Both the position numbers and the translations under genes were made by a program. Of a stretch of DNA of 64,000 nucleotides, positions 48,856-63,024 are shown one piece after another. The notes beneath the pieces are model-generated. The model was not told where the DNA came from, made no database searches, and saw only the letters and a program-made list of their open reading frames with translations. How positions within the stretch are numbered: the first letter of the stretch is position 1; each line of letters opens with the position of its first letter. The stretch comes from Phytophthora sp. 'mugwort' (lineage: Eukaryota > Oomycota > Peronosporomycetes > Peronosporales > Peronosporaceae). The stretch covers positions 9,300,001-9,364,000 of the forward strand of contig JAUCEF010000007.1 in the NCBI GenBank assembly GCA_033558025.1. Reading direction: 5' to 3'.

Positions 48856-50077
48856 GTACCTTCACGAAACTTACAGCAACTTAACACAAGCAACGCAAAC
48901 TAGAATACACAAAAACACCCAAACAACAACAATGCGCAGGCACCCTCACACACACGTACCGTACCAACGATCGAACGAACGCCTGCATGAACATCTACAA
49001 AACACCCCTTCTCCCTCGGGAGCTCCATCTCAACGTTTGTCATGCACCACAAAACCACGCCACGCATCGCCACCGGTACGACGCCATCTTAGACGCCACC
49101 ACACGACCCCTCGCAACCCCCATGTCGAGATTATGATTGCAACGCGACGTGATCATACCAACATATATTATGGTTATCCCTGTAACGCCACCACCGAGCC
49201 TCTCGCACCTAGCTCAGTAAGCTTGCAGTGGACTGCCAGGACAACATCTCGTTCTTGTGCAAGGCGGTTGTCTGTGCCAAGCCGGCTCTCGTGTCAAACG
49301 GCTGAAGCATAGAGAACTGATCCGGGTCGAGTGCACACTTGAACATTCGTTTGACACGTAGCGCAGTAACGATATGTTTGCAGTACTGCGTCGTTCTCGT
49401 CTGTGCGAAAGCGACACATTCTGTTGGAAAGCAAGTACCAGTACAAGAAATCCTGAAACCATACCCGCAGGCACAAACATGGCAAGTCGAGCCGGAGCGT
49501 AGCGGTGAAAAGTGCGCGGCTTCTGCTAGATGTTGATGGCCCATCCTGCTGCTCTTGCCACGCAAACCAGCTAGCCATCGGGTCAAATCTATTCTTTGGG
49601 ATGCACATCGTCTTGTATATCATGAGACTGCTCACTACAAAAGGTTTCTGTGAGTATCGTGTCAGTCGAATACAAGTTAAGATATGTGCGGTAGAATTCA
49701 CAATCTAGTCCGCGTGCTACTTCTACAGTCCCACCGAGCCAGTCGCGACTGATCTATGTTGCAGATGATCTATCTGTCCGCTCAGTCGGCGTAATTCAGC
49801 GCCAATACGCTCTAGTCGTCGCACAGCTCGCGATCAAAAACGTGTGTACATAGCTTGCAAGCAATTGGACCAGCGTCAATGAAGCTTGGATGCAAGTGCT
49901 ATGGTCTCAATCACGACGGACAAGAGAAGTCTAGCGCAAAAAGGCGGAGAATAAGCGCTGCTTGCGAGTACTGCCCCGTTACCCCGATGATCGCGGCACA
50001 AACGCAACAGCGGGCGAGCTGCGCACCATACGCACGCTCAAGTCCTTTGCGCCAACGCACGGTCGCAAAGAAGCAAG

Positions 50078-50150
50078 CACCCCCCGTGGGGCTCGAACCC
50101 ACGACCACTGGCTTAAAAGGCCAGCGCTCTACCAACTGAGCTAGACGGGT
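50078..50150 (-). tRNA. trnK-UUU: tRNA-Lys(UUU), copy 39
   Basis: Same sequence as copy 1. Unit 49182-50476 (1,295 bp) has 415T, 545C, 605T and 4A. Confidence 0.95.
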
Positions 50151-51372
50151 GTACCTTCACGAAACTTACAGCAACTTAACACAAGCAACGCAAACTAGAA
50201 TACACAAAAACACCCAAACAACAACAATGCGCAGGCACCCTCACACACACGTACCGTACCAACGATCGAACGAACGCCTGCATGAACATCTACAAAACAC
50301 CCCTTCTCCCTCGGGAGCTCCATCTCAACGTTTGTCATGCACCACAAAACCACGCCACGCATCGCCACCGGTACGACGCCATCTTAGACGCCACCACACG
50401 ACCCCTCGCAACCCCCATGTCGAGATTATGATTGCAACGCGACGTGATCATACCAACATATATTATGGTTATCCCTGTAACGCCACCACCGAGCCTCTCG
50501 CACCTAGCTCAGTAAGCTTGCAGTGGACTGCCAGGACAACATCTCGTTCTTGTGCAAGGCGGTTGTCTGTGCCAAGCCGGCTCTCGTGTCAAACGGCTGA
50601 AGCATAGAGAACTGATCCGGGTCGAGTGCACACTTGAACATTCGTTTGACACGTAGCGCAGTAACGATATGTTTGCAGTACTGCGTCGTTCTCGTCTGTG
50701 CGAAAGCGACACATTCTGTTGGAAAGCAAGTACCAGTACAAGAAATCCTGAAACCATACCCGCAGGCACAAACATGGCAAGTCGAGCCGGAGCGTAGCGG
50801 TGAAAAGTGCGCGGCTTCTGCTAGATGTTGATGGCCCATCCTGCTGCTCTTGCCACGCAAACCAGCTAGCCATCGGGTCAAATCTATTCTGTGGGATGCA
50901 CATCGTCTTGTATATCATGAGACTGCTCACTACAAAAGGTTTCTGTGAGTATCGTGTCAGTCGAATACAAGTTAAGATATGTGCGGTAGAATTTACAATC
51001 TAGTCCGCGTGCTACTTCTAAAGTCCCACCGAGCCAGTCGCGACTGATCTATGTTGCAGATGATCTATCTGTCCGCTCAGTCGGCGTAATTCAGCGCCAA
51101 TACGCTCTAGTCGTCGCACAGCTCGCGATCAAAAACGTGTGTACATAGCTTGCAAGCAATTGGACCAGCGTCAATGAAGCTTGGATGCAAGTGCTATGGT
51201 CTCAATCACGACGGACAAGAGAAGTCTAGCGCAAAAAGGCGGAGAATAAGCGCTGCTTGCGAGTACTGCCCCGTTACCCCGATGATCGCGGCACAAACGC
51301 AACAGCGGGCGAGCTGCGCACCATACGCACGCTCAAGTCCTTTGCGCCAACGCACGGTCGCAAAGAAGCAAG

Positions 51373-51445
51373 CACCCCCCGTGGGGCTCGAACCCACGAC
51401 CACTGGCTTAAAAGGCCAGCGCTCTACCAACTGAGCTAGACGGGT
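51373..51445 (-). tRNA. trnK-UUU: tRNA-Lys(UUU), copy 40
   Basis: Same sequence as copy 1. Unit 50477-51771 (1,295 bp) has 415G, 545A and 4A. It is the first unit with 518T, which removes the EcoRI site. Confidence 0.95.
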
Positions 51446-52667
51446 GTACCTTCACGAAACTTACAGCAACTTAACACAAGCAACGCAAACTAGAATACAC
51501 AAAAACACCCAAACAACAACAATGCGCAGGCACCCTCACACACACGTACCGTACCAACGATCGAACGAACGCCTGCATGAACATCTACAAAACACCCCTT
51601 CTCCCTCGGGAGCTCCATCTCAACGTTTGTCATGCACCACAAAACCACGCCACGCATCGCCACCGGTACGACGCCATCTTAGACGCCACCACACGACCCC
51701 TCGCAACCCCCATGTCGAGATTATGATTGCAACGCGACGTGATCATACCAACATATATTATGGTTATCCCTGTAACGCCACCACCGAGCCTCTCGCACCT
51801 AGCTCAGTAAGCTTGCAGTGGACTGCCAGGACAACATCTCGTTCTTGTGCAAGGCGGTTGTCTGTGCCAAGCCGGCTCTCGTGTCAAACGGCTGAAGCAT
51901 AGAGAACTGATCCGGGTCGAGTGCACACTTGAACATTCGTTTGACACGTAGCGCAGTAACGATATGTTTGCAGTACTGCGTCGTTCTCGTCTGTGCGAAA
52001 GCGACACATTCTGTTGGAAAGCAAGTACCAGTACAAGAAATCCTGAACCCATACCCGCAGGCACAAACATGGCAAGTCGAGCCGGAGCGTAGCGGTGAAA
52101 AGTGCGCGGCTTCTGCTAGATGTTGATGGCCCATCCTGCTGCTCTTGCCACGCAAACCAGCTAGCCATCGGGTCAAATCTATTCTGTGGGATGCACATCG
52201 TCTTGTATATCATGAGACTGCTCACTACAAAAGGTTTCTGTGAGTATCGTGTCAGTCGAATACAAGTTAAGATATGTGCGGTAGAATTCACAATCTAGTC
52301 CGCGTGCTACTTCTAAAGTCCCACCGAGCCAGTCGCGACTGATCTATGTTGCAGATGATCTATCTGTCCGCTCAGTCGGCGTAATTCAGCGCCAATACGC
52401 TCTAGTCGTCGCACAGCTCGCGATCAAAAACGTGTGTACATAGCTTGCAAGCAATTGGACCAGCGTCAATGAAGCTTGGATGCAAGTGCTATGGTCTCAA
52501 TCACGACGGACAAGAGAAGTCTAGCGCAAAAAGGCGGAGAATAAGCGCTGCTTGCGAGTACTGCCCCGTTACCCCGATGATCGCGGCACAAACGCAACAG
52601 CGGGCGAGCTGCGCACCATACGCACGCTCAAGTCCTTTGCGCCAACGCACGGTCGCAAAGAAGCAAG

Positions 52668-52740
52668 CACCCCCCGTGGGGCTCGAACCCACGACCACTG
52701 GCTTAAAAGGCCAGCGCTCTACCAACTGAGCTAGACGGGT
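52668..52740 (-). tRNA. trnK-UUU: tRNA-Lys(UUU), copy 41
   Basis: Same sequence as copy 1. Unit 51772-53066 (1,295 bp) keeps 518C although units 40 and 42-47 have 518T. It has 415G, 545A and 4A, plus a private A to C near 52048. Confidence 0.95.
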
Positions 52741-53962
52741 GTACCTTCACGAAACTTACAGCAACTTAACACAAGCAACGCAAACTAGAATACACAAAAA
52801 CACCCAAACAACAACAATGCGCAGGCACCCTCACACACACGTACCGTACCAACGATCGAACGAACGCCTGCATGAACATCTACAAAACACCCCTTCTCCC
52901 TCGGGAGCTCCATCTCAACGTTTGTCATGCACCACAAAACCACGCCACGCATCGCCACCGGTACGACGCCATCTTAGACGCCACCACACGACCCCTCGCA
53001 ACCCCCATGTCGAGATTATGATTGCAACGCGACGTGATCATACCAACATATATTATGGTTATCCCTGTAACGCCACCACCGAGCCTCTCGCACCTAGCTC
53101 AGTAAGCTTGCAGTGGACTGCCAGGACAACATCTCGTTCTTGTGCAAGGCGGTTGTCTGTGCCAAGCCGGCTCTCGTGTCAAACGGCTGAAGCATAGAGA
53201 ACTGATCCGGGTCGAGTGCACACTTGAACATTCGTTTGACACGTAGCGCAGTAACGATATGTTTGCAGTACTGCGTCGTTCTCGTCTGTGCGAAAGCGAC
53301 ACATTCTGTTGGAAAGCAAGTACCAGTACAAGAAATCCTGAAACCATACCCGCAGGCACAAACATGGCAAGTCGAGCCGGAGCGTAGCGGTGAAAAGTGC
53401 GCGGCTTCTGCTAGATGTTGATGGCCCATCCTGCTGCTCTTGCCACGCAAACCAGCTAGCCATCGGGTCAAATCTATTCTGTGGGATGCACATCGTCTTG
53501 TATATCATGAGACTGCTCACTACAAAAGGTTTCTGTGAGTATCGTGTCAGTCGAATACAAGTTAAGATATGTGCGGTAGAATTTACAATCTAGTCCGCGT
53601 GCTACTTCTAAAGTCCCACCGAGCCAGTCGCGACTGATCTATGTTGCAGATGATCTATCTGTCCGCTCAGTCGGCGTAATTCAGCGCCAATACGCTCTAG
53701 TCGTCGCACAGCTCGCGATCAAAAACGTGTGTACATAGCTTGCAAGCAATTGGACCAGCGTCAATGAAGCTTGGATGCAAGTGCTATGGTCTCAATCACG
53801 ACGGACAAGAGAAGTCTAGCGCAAAAAGGCGGAGAATAAGCGCTGCTTGCGAGTACTGCCCCGTTACCCCGATGATCGCGGCACAAACGCAACAGCGGGC
53901 GAGCTGCGCACCATACGCACGCTCAAGTCCTTTGCGCCAACGCACGGTCGCAAAGAAGCAAG

Positions 53963-54035
53963 CACCCCCCGTGGGGCTCGAACCCACGACCACTGGCTTA
54001 AAAGGCCAGCGCTCTACCAACTGAGCTAGACGGGT
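53963..54035 (-). tRNA. trnK-UUU: tRNA-Lys(UUU), copy 42
   Basis: Same sequence as copy 1. Unit 53067-54360 (1,294 bp) has 415G, 518T, 545A and 4A, and lacks C1001, a deletion shared only with unit 44. Confidence 0.95.
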
Positions 54036-55256
54036 GTACCTTCACGAAACTTACAGCAACTTAACAAAGCAACGCAAACTAGAATACACAAAAACACCCA
54101 AACAACAACAATGCGCAGGCACCCTCACACACACGTACCGTACCAACGATCGAACGAACGCCTGCATGAACATCTACAAAACACCCCTTCTCCCTCGGGA
54201 GCTCCATCTCAACGTTTGTCATGCACCACAAAACCACGCCACGCATCGCCACCGGTACGACGCCATCTTAGACGCCACCACACGACCCCTCGCAACCCCC
54301 ATGTCGAGATTATGATTGCAACGCGACGTGATCATACCAACATATATTATGGTTATCCCTGTAACGCCACCACCGAGCCTCTCGCACCTAGCTCAGTAAG
54401 CTTGCAGTGGACTGCCAGGACAACATCTCGTTCTTGTGCAAGGCGGTTGTCTGTGCCAAGCCGGCTCTCGTGTCAAACGGCTGAAGCATAGAGAACTGAT
54501 CCGGGTCGAGTGCACACTTGAACATTCGTTTGACACGTAGCGCAGTAACGATATGTTTGCAGTACTGCGTCGTTCTCGTCTGTGCGAAAGCGACACATTC
54601 TGTTGGAAAGCAAGTACCAGTACAAGAAATCCTGAAACCATACCCGCAGGCACAAACATGGCAAGTCGAGCCGGAGCGTAGCGGTGAAAAGTGCGCGGCT
54701 TCTGCTAGATGTTGATGGCCCATCCTGCTGCTCTTGCCACGCAAACCAGCTAGCCATCGGGTCAAATCTATTCTGTGGGATGCACATCGTCTTGTATATC
54801 ATGAGACTGCTCACTACAAAAGGTTTCTGTGAGTATCGTGTCAGTCGAATACAAGTTAAGATATGTGCGGTAGAATTTACAATCTAGTCCGCGTGCTACT
54901 TCTAAAGTCCCACCGAGCCAGTCGCGACTGATCTATGTTGCAGATGATCTATCTGTCCGCTCAGTCGGCGTAATTCAGCGCCAATACGCTCTAGTCGTCG
55001 CACAGCTCGCGATCAAAAACGTGTGTACATAGCTTGCAAGCAATTGGACCAGCGTCAATGAAGCTTGGATGCAAGTGCTATGGTCTCAATCACGACGGAC
55101 AAGAGAAGTCTAGCGCAAAAAGGCGGAGAATAAGCGCTGCTTGCGAGTACTGCCCCGTTACCCCGATGATCGCGGCACAAACGCAACAGCGGGCGAGCTG
55201 CGCACCATACGCACGCTCAAGTCCTTTGCGCCAACGCACGGTCGCAAAGAAGCAAG

Positions 55257-55329
55257 CACCCCCCGTGGGGCTCGAACCCACGACCACTGGCTTAAAAGGC
55301 CAGCGCTCTACCAACTGAGCTAGACGGGT
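55257..55329 (-). tRNA. trnK-UUU: tRNA-Lys(UUU), copy 43
   Basis: Same sequence as copy 1. Unit 54361-55655 (1,295 bp) has 415G, 518T, 545A and 4A. Confidence 0.95.
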
Positions 55330-56551
55330 GTACCTTCACGAAACTTACAGCAACTTAACACAAGCAACGCAAACTAGAATACACAAAAACACCCAAACAA
55401 CAACAATGCGCAGGCACCCTCACACACACGTACCGTACCAACGATCGAACGAACGCCTGCATGAACATCTACAAAACACCCCTTCTCCCTCGGGAGCTCC
55501 ATCTCAACGTTTGTCATGCACCACAAAACCACGCCACGCATCGCCACCGGTACGACGCCATCTTAGACGCCACCACACGACCCCTCGCAACCCCCATGTC
55601 GAGATTATGATTGCAACGCGACGTGATCATACCAACATATATTATGGTTATCCCTGTAACGCCACCACCGAGCCTCTCGCACCTAGCTCAGTAAGCTTGC
55701 AGTGGACTGCCAGGACAACATCTCGTTCTTGTGCAAGGCGGTTGTCTGTGCCAAGCCGGCTCTCGTGTCAAACGGCTGAAGCATAGAGAACTGATCCGGG
55801 TCGAGTGCACACTTGAACATTCGTTTGACACGTAGCGCAGTAACGATATGTTTGCAGTACTGCGTCGTTCTCGTCTGTGCGAAAGCGACACATTCTGTTG
55901 GAAAGCAAGTACCAGTACAAGAAATCCTGAAACCATACCCGCAGGCACAAACATGGCAAGTCGAGCCGGAGCGTAGCGGTGAAAAGTGCGCGGCTTCTGC
56001 TAGATGTTGATGGCCCATCCTGCTGCTCTTGCCACGCAAACCAGCTAGCCATCGGGTCAAATCTATTCTGTGGGATGCACATCGTCTTGTATATCATGAG
56101 ACTGCTCACTACAAAAGGTTTCTGTGAGTATCGTGTCAGTCGAATACAAGTTAAGATATGTGCGGTAGAATTTACAATCTAGTCCGCGTGCTACTTCTAA
56201 AGTCCCACCGAGCCAGTCGCGACTGATCTATGTTGCAGATGATCTATCTGTCCGCTCAGTCGGCGTAATTCAGCGCCAATACGCTCTAGTCGTCGCACAG
56301 CTCGCGATCAAAAACGTGTGTACATAGCTTGCAAGCAATTGGACCAGCGTCAATGAAGCTTGGATGCAAGTGCTATGGTCTCAATCACGACGGACAAGAG
56401 AAGTCTAGCGCAAAAAGGCGGAGAATAAGCGCTGCTTGCGAGTACTGCCCCGTTACCCCGATGATCGCGGCACAAACGCAACAGCGGGCGAGCTGCGCAC
56501 CATACGCACGCTCAAGTCCTTTGCGCCAACGCACGGTCGCAAAGAAGCAAG

Positions 56552-56624
56552 CACCCCCCGTGGGGCTCGAACCCACGACCACTGGCTTAAAAGGCCAGCG
56601 CTCTACCAACTGAGCTAGACGGGT
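56552..56624 (-). tRNA. trnK-UUU: tRNA-Lys(UUU), copy 44
   Basis: Same sequence as copy 1. Unit 55656-56949 (1,294 bp) repeats the pattern of unit 42, including the missing C1001. Confidence 0.95.
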
Positions 56625-57845
56625 GTACCTTCACGAAACTTACAGCAACTTAACAAAGCAACGCAAACTAGAATACACAAAAACACCCAAACAACAACAA
56701 TGCGCAGGCACCCTCACACACACGTACCGTACCAACGATCGAACGAACGCCTGCATGAACATCTACAAAACACCCCTTCTCCCTCGGGAGCTCCATCTCA
56801 ACGTTTGTCATGCACCACAAAACCACGCCACGCATCGCCACCGGTACGACGCCATCTTAGACGCCACCACACGACCCCTCGCAACCCCCATGTCGAGATT
56901 ATGATTGCAACGCGACGTGATCATACCAACATATATTATGGTTATCCCTGTAACGCCACCACCGAGCCTCTCGCACCTAGCTCAGTAAGCTTGCAGTGGA
57001 CTGCCAGGACAACATCTCGTTCTTGTGCAAGGCGGTTGTCTGTGCCAAGCCGGCTCTCGTGTCAAACGGCTGAAGCATAGAGAACTGATCCGGGTCGAGT
57101 GCACACTTGAACATTCGTTTGACACGTAGCGCAGTAACGATATGTTTGCAGTACTGCGTCGTTCTCGTCTGTGCGAAAGCGACACATTCTGTTGGAAAGC
57201 AAGTACCAGTACAAGAAATCCTGAAACCATACCCGCAGGCACAAACATGGCAAGTCGAGCCGGAGCGTAGCGGTGAAAAGTGCGCGGCTTCTGCTAGATG
57301 TTGATGGCCCATCCTGCTGCTCTTGCCACGCAAACCAGCTAGCCATCGGGTCAAATCTATTCTGTGGGATGCACATCGTCTTGTATATCATGAGACTGCT
57401 CACTACAAAAGGTTTCTGTGAGTATCGTGTCAGTCGAATACAAGTTAAGATATGTGCGGTAGAATTTACAATCTAGTCCGCGTGCTACTTCTAAAGTCCC
57501 ACCGAGCCAGTCGCGACTGATCTATGTTGCAGATGATCTATCTGTCCGCTCAGTCGGCGTAATTCAGCGCCAATACGCTCTAGTCGTCGCACAGCTCGCG
57601 ATCAAAAACGTGTGTACATAGCTTGCAAGCAATTGGACCAGCGTCAATGAAGCTTGGATGCAAGTGCTATGGTCTCAATCACGACGGACAAGAGAAGTCT
57701 AGCGCAAAAAGGCGGAGAATAAGCGCTGCTTGCGAGTACTGCCCCGTTACCCCGATGATCGCGGCACAAACGCAACAGCGGGCGAGCTGCGCACCATACG
57801 CACGCTCAAGTCCTTTGCGCCAACGCACGGTCGCAAAGAAGCAAG

Positions 57846-57918
57846 CACCCCCCGTGGGGCTCGAACCCACGACCACTGGCTTAAAAGGCCAGCGCTCTAC
57901 CAACTGAGCTAGACGGGT
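57846..57918 (-). tRNA. trnK-UUU: tRNA-Lys(UUU), copy 45
   Basis: Same sequence as copy 1. Unit 56950-58244 (1,295 bp) repeats the pattern of unit 43. Confidence 0.95.
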
Positions 57919-59140
57919 GTACCTTCACGAAACTTACAGCAACTTAACACAAGCAACGCAAACTAGAATACACAAAAACACCCAAACAACAACAATGCGC
58001 AGGCACCCTCACACACACGTACCGTACCAACGATCGAACGAACGCCTGCATGAACATCTACAAAACACCCCTTCTCCCTCGGGAGCTCCATCTCAACGTT
58101 TGTCATGCACCACAAAACCACGCCACGCATCGCCACCGGTACGACGCCATCTTAGACGCCACCACACGACCCCTCGCAACCCCCATGTCGAGATTATGAT
58201 TGCAACGCGACGTGATCATACCAACATATATTATGGTTATCCCTGTAACGCCACCACCGAGCCTCTCGCACCTAGCTCAGTAAGCTTGCAGTGGACTGCC
58301 AGGACAACATCTCGTTCTTGTGCAAGGCGGTTGTCTGTGCCAAGCCGGCTCTCGTGTCAAACGGCTGAAGCATAGAGAACTGATCCGGGTCGAGTGCACA
58401 CTTGAACATTCGTTTGACACGTAGCGCAGTAACGATATGTTTGCAGTACTGCGTCGTTCTCGTCTGTGCGAAAGCGACACATTCTGTTGGAAAGCAAGTA
58501 CCAGTACAAGAAATCCTGAAACCATACCCGCAGGCACAAACATGGCAAGTCGAGCCGGAGCGTAGCGGTGAAAAGTGCGCGGCTTCTGCTAGATGTTGAT
58601 GGCCCATCCTGCTGCTCTTGCCACGCAAACCAGCTAGCCATCGGGTCAAATCTATTCTGTGGGATGCACATCGTCTTGTATATCATGAGACTGCTCACTA
58701 CAAAAGGTTTCTGTGAGTATCGTGTCAGTCGAATACAAGTTAAGATATGTGCGGTAGAATTTACAATCTAGTCCGCGTGCTACTTCTAAAGTCCCACCGA
58801 GCCAGTCGCGACTGATCTATGTTGCAGATGATCTATCTGTCCGCTCAGTCGGCGTAATTCAGCGCCAATACGCTCTAGTCGTCGCACAGCTCGCGATCAA
58901 AAACGTGTGTACATAGCTTGCAAGCAATTGGACCAGCGTCAATGAAGCTTGGATGCAAGTGCTATGGTCTCAATCACGACGGACAAGAGAAGTCTAGCGC
59001 AAAAAGGCGGAGAATAAGCGCTGCTTGCGAGTACTGCCCCGTTACCCCGATGATCGCGGCACAAACGCAACAGCGGGCGAGCTGCGCACCATACGCACGC
59101 TCAAGTCCTTTGCGCCAACGCACGGTCGCAAAGAAGCAAG

Positions 59141-59213
59141 CACCCCCCGTGGGGCTCGAACCCACGACCACTGGCTTAAAAGGCCAGCGCTCTACCAACT
59201 GAGCTAGACGGGT
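59141..59213 (-). tRNA. trnK-UUU: tRNA-Lys(UUU), copy 46
   Basis: Same sequence as copy 1. Unit 58245-59539 (1,295 bp) has 415G, 518T, 545A and 4A, like units 43, 45 and 47. Confidence 0.95.
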
Positions 59214-60435
59214 GTACCTTCACGAAACTTACAGCAACTTAACACAAGCAACGCAAACTAGAATACACAAAAACACCCAAACAACAACAATGCGCAGGCA
59301 CCCTCACACACACGTACCGTACCAACGATCGAACGAACGCCTGCATGAACATCTACAAAACACCCCTTCTCCCTCGGGAGCTCCATCTCAACGTTTGTCA
59401 TGCACCACAAAACCACGCCACGCATCGCCACCGGTACGACGCCATCTTAGACGCCACCACACGACCCCTCGCAACCCCCATGTCGAGATTATGATTGCAA
59501 CGCGACGTGATCATACCAACATATATTATGGTTATCCCTGTAACGCCACCACCGAGCCTCTCGCACCTAGCTCAGTAAGCTTGCAGTGGACTGCCAGGAC
59601 AACATCTCGTTCTTGTGCAAGGCGGTTGTCTGTGCCAAGCCGGCTCTCGTGTCAAACGGCTGAAGCATAGAGAACTGATCCGGGTCGAGTGCACACTTGA
59701 ACATTCGTTTGACACGTAGCGCAGTAACGATATGTTTGCAGTACTGCGTCGTTCTCGTCTGTGCGAAAGCGACACATTCTGTTGGAAAGCAAGTACCAGT
59801 ACAAGAAATCCTGAAACCATACCCGCAGGCACAAACATGGCAAGTCGAGCCGGAGCGTAGCGGTGAAAAGTGCGCGGCTTCTGCTAGATGTTGATGGCCC
59901 ATCCTGCTGCTCTTGCCACGCAAACCAGCTAGCCATCGGGTCAAATCTATTCTGTGGGATGCACATCGTCTTGTATATCATGAGACTGCTCACTACAAAA
60001 GGTTTCTGTGAGTATCGTGTCAGTCGAATACAAGTTAAGATATGTGCGGTAGAATTTACAATCTAGTCCGCGTGCTACTTCTAAAGTCCCACCGAGCCAG
60101 TCGCGACTGATCTATGTTGCAGATGATCTATCTGTCCGCTCAGTCGGCGTAATTCAGCGCCAATACGCTCTAGTCGTCGCACAGCTCGCGATCAAAAACG
60201 TGTGTACATAGCTTGCAAGCAATTGGACCAGCGTCAATGAAGCTTGGATGCAAGTGCTATGGTCTCAATCACGACGGACAAGAGAAGTCTAGCGCAAAAA
60301 GGCGGAGAATAAGCGCTGCTTGCGAGTACTGCCCCGTTACCCCGATGATCGCGGCACAAACGCAACAGCGGGCGAGCTGCGCACCATACGCACGCTCAAG
60401 TCCTTTGCGCCAACGCACGGTCGCAAAGAAGCAAG

Positions 60436-60508
60436 CACCCCCCGTGGGGCTCGAACCCACGACCACTGGCTTAAAAGGCCAGCGCTCTACCAACTGAGCT
60501 AGACGGGT
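60436..60508 (-). tRNA. trnK-UUU: tRNA-Lys(UUU), copy 47
   Basis: Same sequence as copy 1. Unit 59540-60834 (1,295 bp) is the last with 518T. Confidence 0.95.
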
Positions 60509-61730
60509 GTACCTTCACGAAACTTACAGCAACTTAACACAAGCAACGCAAACTAGAATACACAAAAACACCCAAACAACAACAATGCGCAGGCACCCTC
60601 ACACACACGTACCGTACCAACGATCGAACGAACGCCTGCATGAACATCTACAAAACACCCCTTCTCCCTCGGGAGCTCCATCTCAACGTTTGTCATGCAC
60701 CACAAAACCACGCCACGCATCGCCACCGGTACGACGCCATCTTAGACGCCACCACACGACCCCTCGCAACCCCCATGTCGAGATTATGATTGCAACGCGA
60801 CGTGATCATACCAACATATATTATGGTTATCCCTGTAACGCCACCACCGAGCCTCTCGCACCTAGCTCAGTAAGCTTGCAGTGGACTGCCAGGACAACAT
60901 CTCGTTCTTGTGCAAGGCGGTTGTCTGTGCCAAGCCGGCTCTCGTGTCAAACGGCTGAAGCATAGAGAACTGATCCGGGTCGAGTGCACACTTGAACATT
61001 CGTTTGGCACGTAGCGCAGTAACGATATGTTTGCAGTACTGCGTCGTTCTCGTCTGTGCGAAAGCGACACATTCTGTTGGAAAGCAAGTACCAGTACAAG
61101 AAATCCTGAAACCATACCCGCAGGCACAAACATGGCAAGTCGAGCCGGAGCGTAGCGGTGAAAAGTGCGCGGCTTCTGCTAGATGTTGATGGCCCATCCT
61201 GCTGCTCTTGCCACGCAAACCAGCTAGCCATCGGGTCAAATCTATTCTGTGGGATGCACATCGTCTTGTATATCATGAGACTGCTCACTACAAAAGGTTT
61301 CTGTGAGTATCGTGTCAGTCGAATACAAGTTAAGATATGTGCGGTAGAATTCACAATCTAGTCCGCGTGCTACTTCTACAGTCCCACCGAGCCAGTCGCG
61401 ACTGATCTATGTTGCAGATGATCTATCTGTCCGCTCAGCCGGCGTAATTCAGCGCCAATACGCTCTAGTCGTCGCACAGCTCGCGATCAAAAACGTGTGT
61501 ATATAGCTTGCAAGCAATTGGACCAGCGTCAATGAAGCTTGGATGCAAGTGCTATGGTCTCAATCACGACGGACAAGAGAAGTCTAGCGCAAAAAGGCGG
61601 AGAATAAGCGCTGCTTGCGAGTACTGCCCCGTTACCCCGATGATCGCGGCACAAACGCAACAGCGGGCGAGCTGCGCACCATACGCACGCTCAAGTCCTT
61701 TGCGCCAACGCACGGTCGCAAAGAAGCAAG

Positions 61731-61803
61731 CACCCCCCGTGGGGCTCGAACCCACGACCACTGGCTTAAAAGGCCAGCGCTCTACCAACTGAGCTAGACG
61801 GGT
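61731..61803 (-). tRNA. trnK-UUU: tRNA-Lys(UUU), copy 48
   Basis: Same sequence as copy 1. Unit 60835-62128 (1,294 bp) has 415G, 545C, 605C, 668T and G1083 deleted, the same set as units 34 and 35 some 16 kb away. It also has 1017T, with a private C to T three bases before it, and A to G near 61007. Confidence 0.95.
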
Positions 61804-63024
61804 GTACCTTCACGAAACTTACAGCAACTTAACACAAGCAACGCAAATTATAATACACAAAAACACCCAAACAACAACAATGCGCAGGCACCCTCACACA
61901 CACGTACCGTACCAACATCGAACGAACGCCTGCATGAACATCTACAAAACACCCCTTCTCCCTCGGGAGCTCCATCTCAACGTTTGTCATGCACCACAAA
62001 ACCACGCCACGCATCGCCACCGGTACGACGCCATCTTAGACGCCACCACACGACCCCTCGCAACCCCCATGTCGAGATTATGATTGCAACGCGACGTGAT
62101 CATACCAACATATATTATGGTTATCCCTGTAACGCCACCACCGAGCCTCTCGCACCTAGCTCAGTAAGCTTGCAGTGGACTGCCAGGACAACATCTCGTT
62201 CTTGTGCAAGGCGGTTGTCTGTGCCAAGCCGGCTCTCGTGTCAAACGGCTGAAGCATAGAGAACTGATCCGGGTCGAGTGCACACTTGAACATTCGTTTG
62301 ACACGTAGCGCAGTAACGATATGTTTGCAGTACTGCGTCGTTCTCGTCTGTGCGAAAGCGACACATTCTGTTGGAAAGCAAGTACCAGTACAAGAAATCC
62401 TGAAACCATACCCGCAGGCACAAACATGGCAAGTCGAGCCGGAGCGTAGCGGTGAAAAGTGCGCGGCTTCTGCTAGATGTTGATGGCCCATCCTGCTGCT
62501 CTTGCCACGCAAACCAGCTAGCCATCGGGTCAAATCTATTCTTTGGGATGCACATCGTCTTGTATATCATGAGACTGCTCACTACAAAAGGTTTCTGTGA
62601 GTATCGTGTCAGTCGAATACAAGTTAAGATATGTGCGGTAGAATTCACAATCTAGTCCGCGTGCTACTTCTACAGTCCCACCGAGCCAGTCGCGACTGAT
62701 CTATGTTGCAGATGATCTATCTGTCCGCTCAGCCGGCGTAATTCAGCGCCAATACGCTCTAGTCGTCGCACAGCTCGCGATCAAAAACGTGTGTACATAG
62801 CTTGCAAGCAATTGGACCAGCGTCAATGAAGCTTGGATGCAAGTGCTATGGTCTCAATCACGACGGACAAGAGAAGTCTAGCGCAAAAAGGCGGAGAATA
62901 AGCGCTGCTTGCGAGTACTGCCCCGTTACCCCGATGATCGCGGCACAAACGCAACAGCGGGCGAGCTGCGCACCATACGCACGCTCAAGTCCTTTGCGCC
63001 AACGCACGGTCGCAAAGAAGCAAG

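Larger units (their letters stand above)
53067..58244. repeat. Higher-order repeat: two copies of a 2,589-bp unit pair
   Basis: Units 42 and 44 share 518T with C1001 deleted; units 43 and 45 share 518T with C1001 present. The pairs 53067-55655 and 55656-58244 are both 2,589 bp. Confidence 0.75.
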
